Assembly (NCBI GenBank): GCA_902524385.1
Contig: CABZCZ010000012.1
Location: forward strand, 1-46,873
Length of the DNA: 46,873 nt
Source of the DNA: an uncultured Alphaproteobacteria bacterium
GTDB lineage: Bacteria; Pseudomonadota; Alphaproteobacteria; HIMB59; GCA-002718135
Direction of reading: 5' to 3'
Below the pieces are notes generated by a model. It had not been told where the DNA came from. It saw only the letters and a program-made list of their open reading frames with translations, and made no database searches. The translations under genes and the position numbers were made by a program. This document shows positions 1-7,082 of the stretch, piece by piece (position 1 is the first letter of the stretch; each line of letters starts with the position of its first letter).

Positions 1-44
1 TTATACATTGGTGAAATAAGAATTATTGATAATTTTAAATTATA

Positions 45-653
45 CTAAGGTATTAACCATTCGTATTCTGGTTCATTATTAATAAATTTTAATTTCAATC
101 TACGATGACCTGAAATTTCTAAATATAGCCAATCAATTTCGTCAATTTTATTTTCAACTACTGTAAAATTTTTATAACCTTGCTCACTTTCTTCAAGACT
201 TGGTTCTTTCCCAGTCAGATGTTCTGGAATTCCATCTTCTGGAAACTCAGTAACTGAGCTTGGGTCTTTTAATGTTAAATAACATTTTCTACTAAATAGT
301 CTTGTCTTATCCCACATTTCTTTAGCTTTCTCATTTTGATTATTTATTGAAGAAGTTGTTTTGATACGTAATTGAATTTTCAGTTTATGATCATAAAAAA
401 CAAAAAGAGATTTATTATTTTTTTGTAAATTAAAAACTTTTGGAGATCTGAAATCTGTATGAAAATTTAGTATTAAATCAGCAGGATCAAATTTTCGTAA
501 AACTACTACTCTCGAATCTATTCCACCTTCAGCATCAACATTACTAATTACAGGGGTGTGAAAGGCATGTTTTCTATCCTTTACCGCTCGGGTTAAATTT
601 TTCTTTATATCTTCAAATATTTCTTGAGTATTTTCTTTTGAAGAAGTCGACAT
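45..653 (-). CDS. Pyridoxamine 5'-phosphate oxidase-like flavoprotein
   Basis: A 202-residue protein of the FMN-binding split-barrel fold, closest in look to the Alr4036-type PNPOx-like family. What is seen: an N-terminal stretch with SRVVVLRKFD (about residues 47-56), where PNPOx proteins bind FMN phosphate, a LNFHTDFRSPK segment like the conserved Y/F-T-D-xRS-K region, and a C-terminus HRRLKLKF...EWLIP resembling the R-x-H/W-x-P end of true PNPOx. True PdxH would have stronger C-terminal substrate residues, so a role in making PLP is not assured; it could be a general flavin reductase/oxidase. It ends in TAG and is divergent from the CCA enzyme across only 41 bases, so both promoters must lie in that gap. 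Confidence 0.75.
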   Translation of the reverse strand: MSTSSKENTQEIFEDIKKNLTRAVKDRKHAFHTPVISNVDAEGGIDSRVVVLRKFDPADLILNFHTDFRSPKVFNLQKNNKSLFVFYDHKLKIQLRIKTTSSINNQNEKAKEMWDKTRLFSRKCYLTLKDPSSVTEFPEDGIPEHLTGKEPSLEESEQGYKNFTVVENKIDEIDWLYLEISGHRRLKLKFINNEPEYEWLIP

Positions 654-694
654 AATTCATGTAATATAAATTGTTTTGAAGAAATAGCTAGATC

Positions 695-1489
695 ATGCAA
701 ATAAATAAACTTACTGATTTAATAAATCTAGAACATGTACAGCTTTTAATATCAATTTTTAAAAAAAATAATGCAGAAATTCGATTAGTAGGTGGATGCA
801 TTCGCGATGCACTTATTGAAAGAGAAATTAAAGACATTGATACCGCCACAATTTTAGAACCTCAGGATGTTTTATTTCTATTAAAAGAGAATAATATTGA
901 ATACGATGATTTCGCTATACAATACGGCTCTATCATTGCTTACCCACATAATCGAAAAGTTCAAATTACAACTCTACGTGAAGATATCAATCAAATGGGT
1001 AGACACACAAATGTAATTTACACTAAAAGTTGGAAAAAAGACTCAGCTAGAAGAGATTTTACTTTTAATGCGTTATATGTTGGTGATAATAATAAGTTGT
1101 ACGATTATTATGGAGGTCTATCCGATTTAGAAGAAAACAAAATAAGTTTTATTGGTGAAATAGAAGATAGAATAAAAGAAGACTATTTAAGGATCTATAG
1201 ATACTTTAGATTTAGGGGATTATTTAATTTACCTAAGACAGCTTTAAGTGATCAAAAAATTGTTGAGAAATATATTCATGAGTCGTTGGCAGTTTTAACT
1301 AATGATGTAATTAGGCAAGAGATACTAAAAATGTTTAATATGTCATTTCCACTAAATTGTTTTTACGTATCTCATCAAACATTACAAAAATTTAAATGGA
1401 TTGAAATTATTAAAGAGCATTTTATTAGAACAAATTATGAGTTGGGATTAAATAAATGTCTAGATAGAATTGATAATTTAATAAACTAA
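695..1489 (+). CDS. cca: CCA tRNA nucleotidyltransferase (short form)
   Basis: Class II nucleotidyltransferase that would add or repair the 3' CCA end of tRNAs. Visible motifs in order: LVGGCIRDAL (31-40), the metal-binding DID (47-49), TTLREDINQMGRH (92-104), ARRDFTFNAL (118-127), the nucleotide-template helix EDYLRIYRYFRF (162-173) and a motif E-like IRQEILKMF (about 206-214). Alphaproteobacterial relatives are usually about 380-420 residues; this one is 264, so head and neck are present but most of the C-terminal body/tail that grips the tRNA elbow is absent. Only 7 bases separate its stop from the end of the convergent zur gene, so no missing tail lies just downstream. A poly(A) polymerase-type activity is the alternative, but the RRDFT and LREDINQMGRH context fits CCA-adding enzymes. 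Confidence 0.85.
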   Translation: MQINKLTDLINLEHVQLLISIFKKNNAEIRLVGGCIRDALIEREIKDIDTATILEPQDVLFLLKENNIEYDDFAIQYGSIIAYPHNRKVQITTLREDINQMGRHTNVIYTKSWKKDSARRDFTFNALYVGDNNKLYDYYGGLSDLEENKISFIGEIEDRIKEDYLRIYRYFRFRGLFNLPKTALSDQKIVEKYIHESLAVLTNDVIRQEILKMFNMSFPLNCFYVSHQTLQKFKWIEIIKEHFIRTNYELGLNKCLDRIDNLIN

Positions 1490-1496
1490 TAAAATT

Positions 1497-1901
1497 TCAG
1501 TTCTTTAATTTGCAATTTTCACACAAACCATAAATTTCAAGACAGTGTTTATTATATTTAAAATTATTTTTATCAGCTTGTTTAGAAAAATAAGAAAATA
1601 AATTGTTTCCAATTAATTCAGTAACATTATCGCATTTTTCACAAATTAAAAAAGATGTAGAGGTTTTTGCATTACATCCTTCATGTTTACAAGCAACGTA
1701 AGAATTTCTACTTTCTATTTTATGGACTTTTCCAATTTCAATTAATTTATCGAGTGCCCTGTAAACTTGAAGAGGAGATTTTATTCCCTTTTTTTGTATA
1801 TCATAAAGAATTGTATAAGCTTTCATCGGTTCAGAAGAGTTTTCTAAAACTCCAAGAACTGTTTTTTGATTTTTGGTTAAATTTTCTGATGCTAATGCCA
1901 T
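1497..1901 (-). CDS. zur: Fur-family zinc uptake regulator Zur
   Basis: Zinc-responsive repressor, 134 residues from the ATG at 1901. An in-frame TTG nine bases upstream would add three residues but the ATG has a GAG three bases closer and gives the usual N-terminus. Seen: a winged-helix segment with LQVYRALDKLIEIGKVHKIES, as in Zur proteins, then two CxxC pairs (C87/C90 in LICEKC and C127/C130 in GLCENC) that form the structural zinc site, plus C71/C76 near the regulatory site. It lies 23 bases past znuB on the same strand, so znuC-znuB-zur is probably one autoregulated transcript from the operator at 3490-3509. Fur, Mur or PerR are less likely because of the znu context and the Zur-like palindrome. 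Confidence 0.9.
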   Translation of the reverse strand: MALASENLTKNQKTVLGVLENSSEPMKAYTILYDIQKKGIKSPLQVYRALDKLIEIGKVHKIESRNSYVACKHEGCNAKTSTSFLICEKCDNVTELIGNNLFSYFSKQADKNNFKYNKHCLEIYGLCENCKLKN

Positions 1902-1924
1902 AAATCTCAATTACCAAATTGTTT

Positions 1925-2728
1925 TCATTTTTGCAACTTACCTTTCAACTGTAATGGAATTAGAGAAATAATAAATAATATTAGTGCTATAACAATAATT
2001 GATGGTCCTGAAGAGGTATTCAATTCTAAAGAAGTAAATAAACCAATTGTAACAGATAAAATTCCAATTAATATAGCTACAAATACCATTTGCTTTGGAT
2101 TGTTAGTGATATTTCTCGATGCCGCTGCCGGTATTATTAGTAATCCTGTAATTAAAAGAGTCCCAATCATTTTTATAGATAATGCAATAACTCCAGCAAG
2201 TAGTAGGGTAAAAATCATATTGTATATGTTAGGTTGCATCCCCTCTGCTGAAGCTAGATCATAATTAACTGTAGCAGAAAATAATGATTTCCAAATAAAA
2301 TATAAAATTCCTAAAATTATAAAACCACCAATCCAAACTAAGGCAATATCTTGAAGAGTCACTGCTAAGATATCGCCAAAAAGTAAACCCATAATATCAA
2401 AACGAATACTTGATAAAAAACCCATTAAAACCAAACCAATTGCAAGAGTAGAGTGAGCTAATAATCCAAGTAATGAATCACCAGCTAATCTAGTCCTCTT
2501 TTGAAGGTGAAGAAGTAGTAAAGCAATAACTGCAGATATTACAAATACTGAAAAGGCAATATTTAAACTAAAAGCATAAGCTAAAGTAACTCCTAACAAA
2601 GCGGAGTGAGCTAAAGTATCACCAAAATAAGACAGTCTCCTCCAAATTACTAAGCAACCTAGTGGCCCTGTAATTATTGCAATACCAATACCGGCAACTA
2701 ATGCTCTAGTAAAAAAATCATCTAACAT
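1925..2728 (-). CDS. znuB: Zinc ABC transporter permease ZnuB
   Basis: Inner-membrane permease of the high-affinity zinc importer, 267 residues, family ABC-3 (PF00950). The sequence has about eight hydrophobic spans and the family signature around ITGPLGCLVIWRRLSYFGDTLAHSALLG-like residues at 19-46, with the D-x-x-A-H-S-A-L motif that is typical of zinc/manganese permeases. Its ATG overlaps the stop of znuC by one base (TAATG), which indicates translational coupling. Works with ZnuC (ATPase) and the periplasmic ZnuA encoded divergently. A manganese transporter is the alternative, but the linked Zur-type regulator and COG0523 GTPase favour zinc. Confidence 0.93.
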   Translation of the reverse strand: MLDDFFTRALVAGIGIAIITGPLGCLVIWRRLSYFGDTLAHSALLGVTLAYAFSLNIAFSVFVISAVIALLLLHLQKRTRLAGDSLLGLLAHSTLAIGLVLMGFLSSIRFDIMGLLFGDILAVTLQDIALVWIGGFIILGILYFIWKSLFSATVNYDLASAEGMQPNIYNMIFTLLLAGVIALSIKMIGTLLITGLLIIPAAASRNITNNPKQMVFVAILIGILSVTIGLFTSLELNTSSGPSIIVIALILFIISLIPLQLKGKLQK

Positions 2729-3468
2729 TAACTTGATACACTTCCGTCAGAAGAATGTGTGTGATCATGATCGTGCTGATAATATGTTAAAGTTTTTGAT
2801 CTATGCTCACCAAATAATTCTATATAAGCTTTATCTTTTATAACCGAACTTGGTTTTCCTGAACAACATATATGTCCATTTAAACAAATTACATGATCTG
2901 TTGCAGACATTACAAAATGCAAGTCATGGGAGACTAATAAAATTCCACAATTTAGGTTTGCTGAAATATTTTTTATAATATTATAAAGGTCAATTTCTCC
3001 ATTAAAATCAACTCCCTGGACAGGTTCATCTAAAACTAGTAATTCTGGTTTTTTTGCGATGGCCCTCGCTAGAAGGACACGTTGAAATTCGCCACCAGAT
3101 AGACCATGTATTTGTTCCTTGAAAAGTTTTTCTACACCAGTTTGATTTAAAGATTCAATAATTTCATTATTGCTAAGATTATTGGTTAATCGCATAAAAT
3201 CTACAACACGTAATGGCATAGTCCAATCGATATTAATTTTCTGAGGAACATATGCTATTTTATTTGTATACCGCTTCAATGAACCTTCATCAGGTTCAAG
3301 AATATTAAGTACCATTTTAGCTGTTGTAGTTTTTCCAGAACCATTGGGTCCAATTAGGGTAACTATTTGACCACTTTTTACCTCAAGAGATACACCTCTT
3401 ATCAACCATTTTGGTGACTTATAAATCCCTGCGTTCTCTAAACTTACCAATAAATTATTTTTACTCAT
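2728..3468 (-). CDS. znuC: Zinc ABC transporter ATPase ZnuC
   Basis: ATP-binding subunit of the zinc importer, 246 residues, cytoplasmic face of the membrane. Walker A GPNGSGKTT is at about residues 40-48, the ABC signature LSGGEFQRVLLARA and Walker B LLVLDEP follow, then the switch His in LLVSHDLHFVM. The C-terminus ends in a short His/Asp stretch (HDHDHTH, about 231-238), a feature common in zinc-handling proteins and echoed by ZnuA and the GTPase in this cluster. First gene of the leftward znuC-znuB-zur operon; its ATG is 21 bases from the Zur palindrome, so binding there should block the promoter. Confidence 0.95.
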   Translation of the reverse strand: MSKNNLLVSLENAGIYKSPKWLIRGVSLEVKSGQIVTLIGPNGSGKTTTAKMVLNILEPDEGSLKRYTNKIAYVPQKINIDWTMPLRVVDFMRLTNNLSNNEIIESLNQTGVEKLFKEQIHGLSGGEFQRVLLARAIAKKPELLVLDEPVQGVDFNGEIDLYNIIKNISANLNCGILLVSHDLHFVMSATDHVICLNGHICCSGKPSSVIKDKAYIELFGEHRSKTLTYYQHDHDHTHSSDGSVSS

Positions 3469-3489
3469 TTTTCTATTTACAATTCAAAA

Positions 3490-3509
3490 TGTAATATTAT
3501 AACATTACA
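3490..3509. promoter_or_regulatory. Zur operator between znuC and znuA
   Basis: The 20-base sequence TGTAATATTATAACATTACA is an inverted repeat with 9 of 10 matched positions per half. It lies in the 77-base space between the divergent znuC and znuA genes and resembles known alphaproteobacterial Zur sites built around GTTATAACATTAC-type half-sites. One dimer site here would control both znuCB-zur and znuA. The assignment is by pattern and context, not by experiment. Confidence 0.85.
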
Positions 3510-3545
3510 CCATTTAACAGACTTAATTCTAATAGGAATACTTTT

Positions 3546-4592
3546 ATGAAACAAACGAACTTTTTTCTACATATTTTTAAGATTATTTTGTTTTCAGGAA
3601 TTCTTGTTGCAACTGCATCTGCTAGAGCAGAGCTAAAAGTTGTTACCACAATTAAACCACTACATTCATTGATTTCTAATGTTATGGATGGAGTAGGTGA
3701 ACCTGGACTCATAATTGATGGAAGTATATCACCACACAGTTTTACAATGAAACCTTCTCATGCGAAAATGCTTGAGGAAGCAGATGTCATTTTTTGGATT
3801 GGAGAGGGTATTGAAACATCAATGGAAGAACCTCTAGACTCAATTGCTAAAGATGCGGAAGTAATTGAGTTTATGGAACTTGATACAATTGCTAAATTAA
3901 AATTTAGAGAAGAATCAATTTTTGGCGACCACGATGATCATGACGATCACGATGACCACGACGACCACGATGATCATGACGATCACGATGACCACGACGA
4001 CCACGATGATCATGACGATCACGATGACCACGACGACCATGATGATCACGACGACAACGATGATCATGATCATCACGGCCATGCACACGGTGAATTTGAT
4101 GCTCACATTTGGCTAGATCCAATGAATGCTAAAGAAATGGTTCATGAAATAGCTCATGAGTTAGGTGATTTAGATCCTGCCAATAAAGAGAAATATGAAG
4201 CAAATGCTGAAGCAACAATTAAAGCTTTAGATCAGCTTATTAGTGATGTTGGTACAGATATTAATTCTGATGCAAAATTTGTTGTGTTCCATGACGCCTA
4301 CCAATATTTTGAAGAAAGATTTGGTGTAAGAGCTGCAGGAGCTTTAACATTGAATACTGATGTTTTACCGGGTGCAAAGCAAATAGCTGATATTCAGGAT
4401 GTTATTAAGGACAAAGGAATAAAATGTATTTTTTCTGAACCTCAATTTAATCCAAAGATAATCACGACTATAGCTGAAGATATGAATATCAAAACTGGTG
4501 TCTTTGATCCTCTGGGTGCAAACATCGACCCTGGTAAGTCACTTTACTTTAAGTTGATATCAAATCTCGGTAACGAGCTTAAAGGCTGTTAG
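3546..4592 (+). CDS. znuA: Periplasmic zinc-binding protein ZnuA with long His/Asp tract
   Basis: Solute-binding protein of the zinc importer, 348 residues. A Sec signal peptide is visible (hydrophobic stretch 9-24, likely cleavage after ASARA, residue 28). The cluster A-I ligands can be placed: H64 (SPHSF), H187 (DAHIWLDP), H249 (VFHDAY) and D321 (VFDPLGA). Between the first two lies the family's flexible loop, here expanded to about 55 residues of nearly pure His-Asp-Asp triplets (127-182) ending in HDHHGHAHG. This tract likely captures Zn2+ and delivers it to the site, as in other ZnuA proteins with charged His loops, but it is unusually long and regular. Expression is expected from the shared Zur operator upstream. 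A perfect hairpin follows the gene at 4609-4637. Confidence 0.96.
   Translation: MKQTNFFLHIFKIILFSGILVATASARAELKVVTTIKPLHSLISNVMDGVGEPGLIIDGSISPHSFTMKPSHAKMLEEADVIFWIGEGIETSMEEPLDSIAKDAEVIEFMELDTIAKLKFREESIFGDHDDHDDHDDHDDHDDHDDHDDHDDHDDHDDHDDHDDHDDHDDNDDHDHHGHAHGEFDAHIWLDPMNAKEMVHEIAHELGDLDPANKEKYEANAEATIKALDQLISDVGTDINSDAKFVVFHDAYQYFEERFGVRAAGALTLNTDVLPGAKQIADIQDVIKDKGIKCIFSEPQFNPKIITTIAEDMNIKTGVFDPLGANIDPGKSLYFKLISNLGNELKGC
3930..4037 (+). repeat. 36-bp perfect tandem repeat (3 copies) in znuA
   Basis: Three identical 36-base units at 3930-3965, 3966-4001 and 4002-4037, each coding four His-Asp-Asp triplets with the same codon order (CAC GAT GAT, CAT GAC GAT, CAC GAT GAC, CAC GAC GAC). A diverged fourth unit runs on to about 4076. 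Exact identity including synonymous sites points to recent duplication by slippage or unequal crossover. The unit has no stop codon in several frames on both strands, which produces spurious overlapping reading frames. Confidence 0.98.
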
Positions 4593-4608
4593 TTTTTAAT
4601 ATTTAAAA

Positions 4609-4637
4609 AAATTCCACCTTGTATTAAGGTGGAATTT
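4609..4637 (+). terminator. Hairpin after znuA
   Basis: A perfect 12-bp stem (AAATTCCACCTT / AAGGTGGAATTT) with a five-base loop GTATT, 17 bases after the znuA stop. There is an A-run before it but only a short T-run after it (TTT then ATAAA), so it could be a leaky terminator that lets part of the transcript continue into the GTPase gene, or an mRNA stabiliser. Confidence 0.7.
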
Positions 4638-4664
4638 ATAAACTAATTAAAAAGGAAATTAAAA

Positions 4665-5636
4665 ATGGAAAATACTTCTCAGGTTCCAGTTACTGTTCTA
4701 ACAGGGTTTCTTGGAGCAGGAAAAACAACACTTTTAAATCGAATATTAACTGAGCAACATGGCAGAAAATATGCCGTAATTGTAAATGAATTTGGAGAGC
4801 AGGGAATTGATAATGACCTTGTTGTTGATGCAGACGAAGAAGTATTTGAAATGAATAACGGATGTATATGCTGCACTGTTAGAGGCGATTTAATAAGAAT
4901 TCTAAGTGGATTAATGAAACGTGCTGATAAGCTTGATGCAATTATTGTTGAGACAACTGGTTTAGCAGATCCAGCACCAGTTGCACAAACCTTCTTTGTT
5001 GATCAAGATGTTGCTGATCGTACAAAATTAGATGCTATTGTTACAGTGGCAGATGCAGTCCATTTAAGTTCTCAATTAACAGAACATCATGAAGCGGAGG
5101 AGCAAATTGCTTTTGCTGATGTTATTCTATTAAACAAAGTTGATCTTGTAGATGAAAGTAGATTAGACCGAGTTAAAGATCGGATTAAAAAAATTAATCC
5201 TTTTGCCAAAATAATTAATACAACTCGTTGTTCAGCTCCCTTAGATGAAGTGGTTGGACTTAATGCTTTTAGTTTGGATCGTATCTTGGAAGTAGAACCT
5301 GATTTTTTAGAATCAGATCATGATCATGAACATGATGATGATGTTACTAGCTTATCCTTTGTCTCTGATATACCATTAGATATGGATAAGTTCCAAGATT
5401 GGTTTGGAAACTTATTAAGGACAAAAGGTCAGGACATACTTCGATCAAAAGGAATTTTGAACTTTAAAGGTGAAGAAGAGCGATATGTATTTCAAGGAGT
5501 ACATATGCTAATGGACGCTTCACCAATGGGACCTTGGCCTAAAGGAAAAGATAGAAGTTCTCGAGTAGTATTTATTGGTCGTGATCTTGATAATATGAAT
5601 CTTAAGGAAGGCTTTGATAATTGTAAATCAGCATGA
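4665..5636 (+). CDS. COG0523 (CobW/ZigA-type) GTPase, putative zinc metallochaperone
   Basis: G3E-family P-loop GTPase, 323 residues, cytoplasmic. Seen: Walker A GFLGAGKT (14-21), the metal-site CxCC motif GCICC (66-70), ETTG (96-99), NKVD (157-160), and a short His-rich stretch [10 protein letters not shown] (217-226) before the C-terminal CobW_C domain. Known members deliver zinc to client enzymes when zinc is scarce, while others serve cobalamin or nitrile hydratase; the znu/zur neighbourhood argues for the zinc branch (ZigA/YciC/ZNG1 type). An AAGGA ribosome site lies 8 bases before the ATG. No Zur palindrome is visible in the 72 bases upstream, so it may depend on read-through from znuA. 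It overlaps the WD40 gene by four bases. Confidence 0.92.
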   Translation: MENTSQVPVTVLTGFLGAGKTTLLNRILTEQHGRKYAVIVNEFGEQGIDNDLVVDADEEVFEMNNGCICCTVRGDLIRILSGLMKRADKLDAIIVETTGLADPAPVAQTFFVDQDVADRTKLDAIVTVADAVHLSSQLTEHHEAEEQIAFADVILLNKVDLVDESRLDRVKDRIKKINPFAKIINTTRCSAPLDEVVGLNAFSLDRILEVEPDFLESDHDHEHDDDVTSLSFVSDIPLDMDKFQDWFGNLLRTKGQDILRSKGILNFKGEEERYVFQGVHMLMDASPMGPWPKGKDRSSRVVFIGRDLDNMNLKEGFDNCKSA

Positions 5637-6670
5637 ATGCTGATTTAGAAAAACTTCAAGAATCAAATAAAACTGAACTTGAAAGAAGAGGTTCAATTTT
5701 TAATATTGGAGCCCCAGCTACGGAAGCGGTTACAATTCGTGATCAAATAGCGGTAGGATTTGGAGACGGCTCTGTAAGATTTTTTCAATCTGGATCTGAT
5801 CCTAAAACTGTTAAAGCACATAAGGGCGTTGTGTTGAGCATGACTAATTATGAAGATCATGTGTTAACTGGTGGAGACGATGGACGTTTTCTAAAAATAT
5901 CATCCGATGGAAATATTGATGAAATTTTTAATTTTGGTTCAAAGTGGGTTGATTGTGTAGCTTCCCACAAAGATACTAAAGTTTGTTCATCAGGTAAAAA
6001 TGTTTATATTTGGACAAAAAACAAAGATAAACCACAAACTTTAGAGCATCAAAGTACTGTTGCTGGATTAGCATTTGATAATAAAGGCAAGCGCCTCGCG
6101 GTCTCAAGATATGGTGGAGTAACAGTGTGGAAACTAAATAATAATAAATGGACATCATCAAATTTTACATGGAAAGGATCGCATGGAACTGTAACGTTTA
6201 GCCCAGATACAAAATATATTGTTACAGCGATGCAAGAAAATCAAATTCATGGTTGGCGCTTAAACGATAAAGCTGATTTAGCAATGAGAGGTTACCCATC
6301 AAAAATTAAAAGTTTTACTTGGGTTGGTGATACACCATATTTGGTAACATCTGGATCAAGTGATGCAGTTTGCTGGCCATTTGATGGTAAAGAAGGACCA
6401 ATGGGAAGAAAGCCAATTGTTGTTGCAAACGGTGGTAAAGAACTTGCAACATTTGTTAAAGCACTAAATGGAGAAAAAGCTGTTTTCACTGGTTTTACAG
6501 ATGGGTCAGTTTTATTAGCAGAAATTGATGAAAGTAAAAAACCAATTATGATTAGAAGTTCAACAGGTTCGGAAGTTTCAACAATAGCTATATCTAGTGA
6601 TAACTCACAAATATTAATTGGCGATATGAAAGGTTCTATTCTTTTATCATCTTTATGGGCAGACAATTAA
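5633..6670 (+). CDS. WD40-repeat protein coupled to the zinc GTPase
   Basis: A 345-residue beta-propeller protein with no signal peptide or membrane span, so probably cytoplasmic. WD40-like blades can be seen, e.g. AHKGVVLSM...[13 protein letters not shown] (about 62-88), [28 protein letters not shown] (about 140-167) and [26 protein letters not shown] near the end. The segment [13 protein letters not shown] (about 198-210) and EGPMGRKP match, as I recall, a family conserved in alphaproteobacteria that has no established function. The start ATG overlaps the GTPase stop (ATGA), so the two are translationally coupled and probably act together, for example as a scaffold for metal delivery. That role is inference. 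Confidence 0.85.
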   Translation: MNADLEKLQESNKTELERRGSIFNIGAPATEAVTIRDQIAVGFGDGSVRFFQSGSDPKTVKAHKGVVLSMTNYEDHVLTGGDDGRFLKISSDGNIDEIFNFGSKWVDCVASHKDTKVCSSGKNVYIWTKNKDKPQTLEHQSTVAGLAFDNKGKRLAVSRYGGVTVWKLNNNKWTSSNFTWKGSHGTVTFSPDTKYIVTAMQENQIHGWRLNDKADLAMRGYPSKIKSFTWVGDTPYLVTSGSSDAVCWPFDGKEGPMGRKPIVVANGGKELATFVKALNGEKAVFTGFTDGSVLLAEIDESKKPIMIRSSTGSEVSTIAISSDNSQILIGDMKGSILLSSLWADN

Positions 6671-6680
6671 AGGAGAAAAT

Positions 6681-6869
6681 ATGTTTAATCGTAAAACTCA
6701 AAATGTTGAAAAAATAAGAAATCTTAAACAGTTAATTTCCAGGAAATATAAATTACCGGAAAATACTATAATAAGTATTGCCGAGCTCAGTTGTCATGAG
6801 CCCGATTGTCCACCGATAGAAACTGTTATTACTGCAAGAAATGAAGACGGATCAATGATAAATTGGTGA
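6681..6869 (+). CDS. Small CxxxxCPP protein, apparently truncated by an in-frame TGA
   Basis: A 62-residue protein, third gene of the GTPase-WD40 operon, with a strong AGGAG ribosome site five bases before the ATG and ten bases after the WD40 stop. It contains LSCHEPDCPPIETVIT, whose C-x4-C-P-P core (C38 and C43) could bind metal. I recall a family of about 80-95 residues with E-P-G-C-P-P-[IV]-E-T that continues with a W-[KR]-I-x-K-P-x-x-E-I-x-x-x-D-I stretch. Here the frame stops at TGA (6867-6869) right after Trp, yet the same frame continues with VAKSIEEIQKSDINNL up to TAA at 6933-6935. So the gene looks like an 84-codon reading frame with one nonsense codon, probably AGA or similar changed to TGA, or a sequence error. 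TGA is an ordinary stop elsewhere in the window. Confidence 0.75.
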   Translation: MFNRKTQNVEKIRNLKQLISRKYKLPENTIISIAELSCHEPDCPPIETVITARNEDGSMINW

Positions 6870-6916
6870 GTAGCGAAATCAATAGAAGAAATACAGAAGT
6901 CAGATATTAATAATCT

Positions 6917-6941
6917 AACAATTCACACTCATTAAATTGTT
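6917..6941. terminator. Weak AT-rich stem-loop between convergent small genes
   Basis: AACAATT (6917-6923) and AATTGTT (6935-6941) form a 7-bp stem, 8 with the flanking T/A, around an 11-base loop. It lies between the end of the CxxxxCPP gene and the end of the Cys-rich peptide gene, so it could serve both strands. The stem is AT-only apart from one G-C pair and lacks a long T-run, so confidence is low. Confidence 0.35.
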
Positions 6942-6958
6942 AAATTTAAAATATTTTA

Positions 6959-7042
6959 TTAACAGCAATCTCCACCTTCACAAGTACAACAACAGCTACA
7001 ACTGCAGCCACACTTTGGAGGGTTTGGATTTTGATTTTTCAT
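6959..7042 (-). CDS. 27-residue Cys-rich metallothionein-like peptide
   Basis: A very short frame that standard gene finders skip. It reads 27 codons to TAA and codes nine cysteines at positions 11, 13, 15, 17, 18, 19, 21, 26 and 27; the core is CGCSCSCCCTC (11-21), preceded by MKNQNPNPPK. CxC, CC and CCC spacing like this is typical of metal-thiolate cluster proteins. An AGGTG ribosome site (7048-7052 on this strand's complement) sits five bases before the ATG, and the gene has its own 40-base space shared with the divergent pirin gene. It borders the zinc cluster. I know of no named family with this exact pattern. Zn2+/Cu+ storage or buffering is an inference from composition and place; that it is translated is supported by the ribosome site and the strong non-random codon content. 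Confidence 0.7.
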   Translation of the reverse strand: MKNQNPNPPKCGCSCSCCCTCEGGDCC

Positions 7043-7082
7043 AATTTCACCTATATATTTTTAATATAATTTTAAAATACAA

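Noticed and set aside
1667-1903. 78-codon plus-strand frame opposite zur
   Set aside because: Antisense to a clear Zur gene, hydrophobic shadow with no ribosome site.
3904-4122. Open frames on both strands overlapping the znuA repeat (HDHRGRRG-, IVVVV- and MTITMTTT-like products)
   Set aside because: They exist only because the 36-bp repeat lacks stops in several frames; their products are low-complexity shadows of znuA with no start signals.
6867-6869. Selenocysteine at the in-frame TGA
   Set aside because: The position corresponds to Arg/Lys in the family as I recall it, not Cys; no clear hairpin follows directly, and no selenoprotein genes are in the window.
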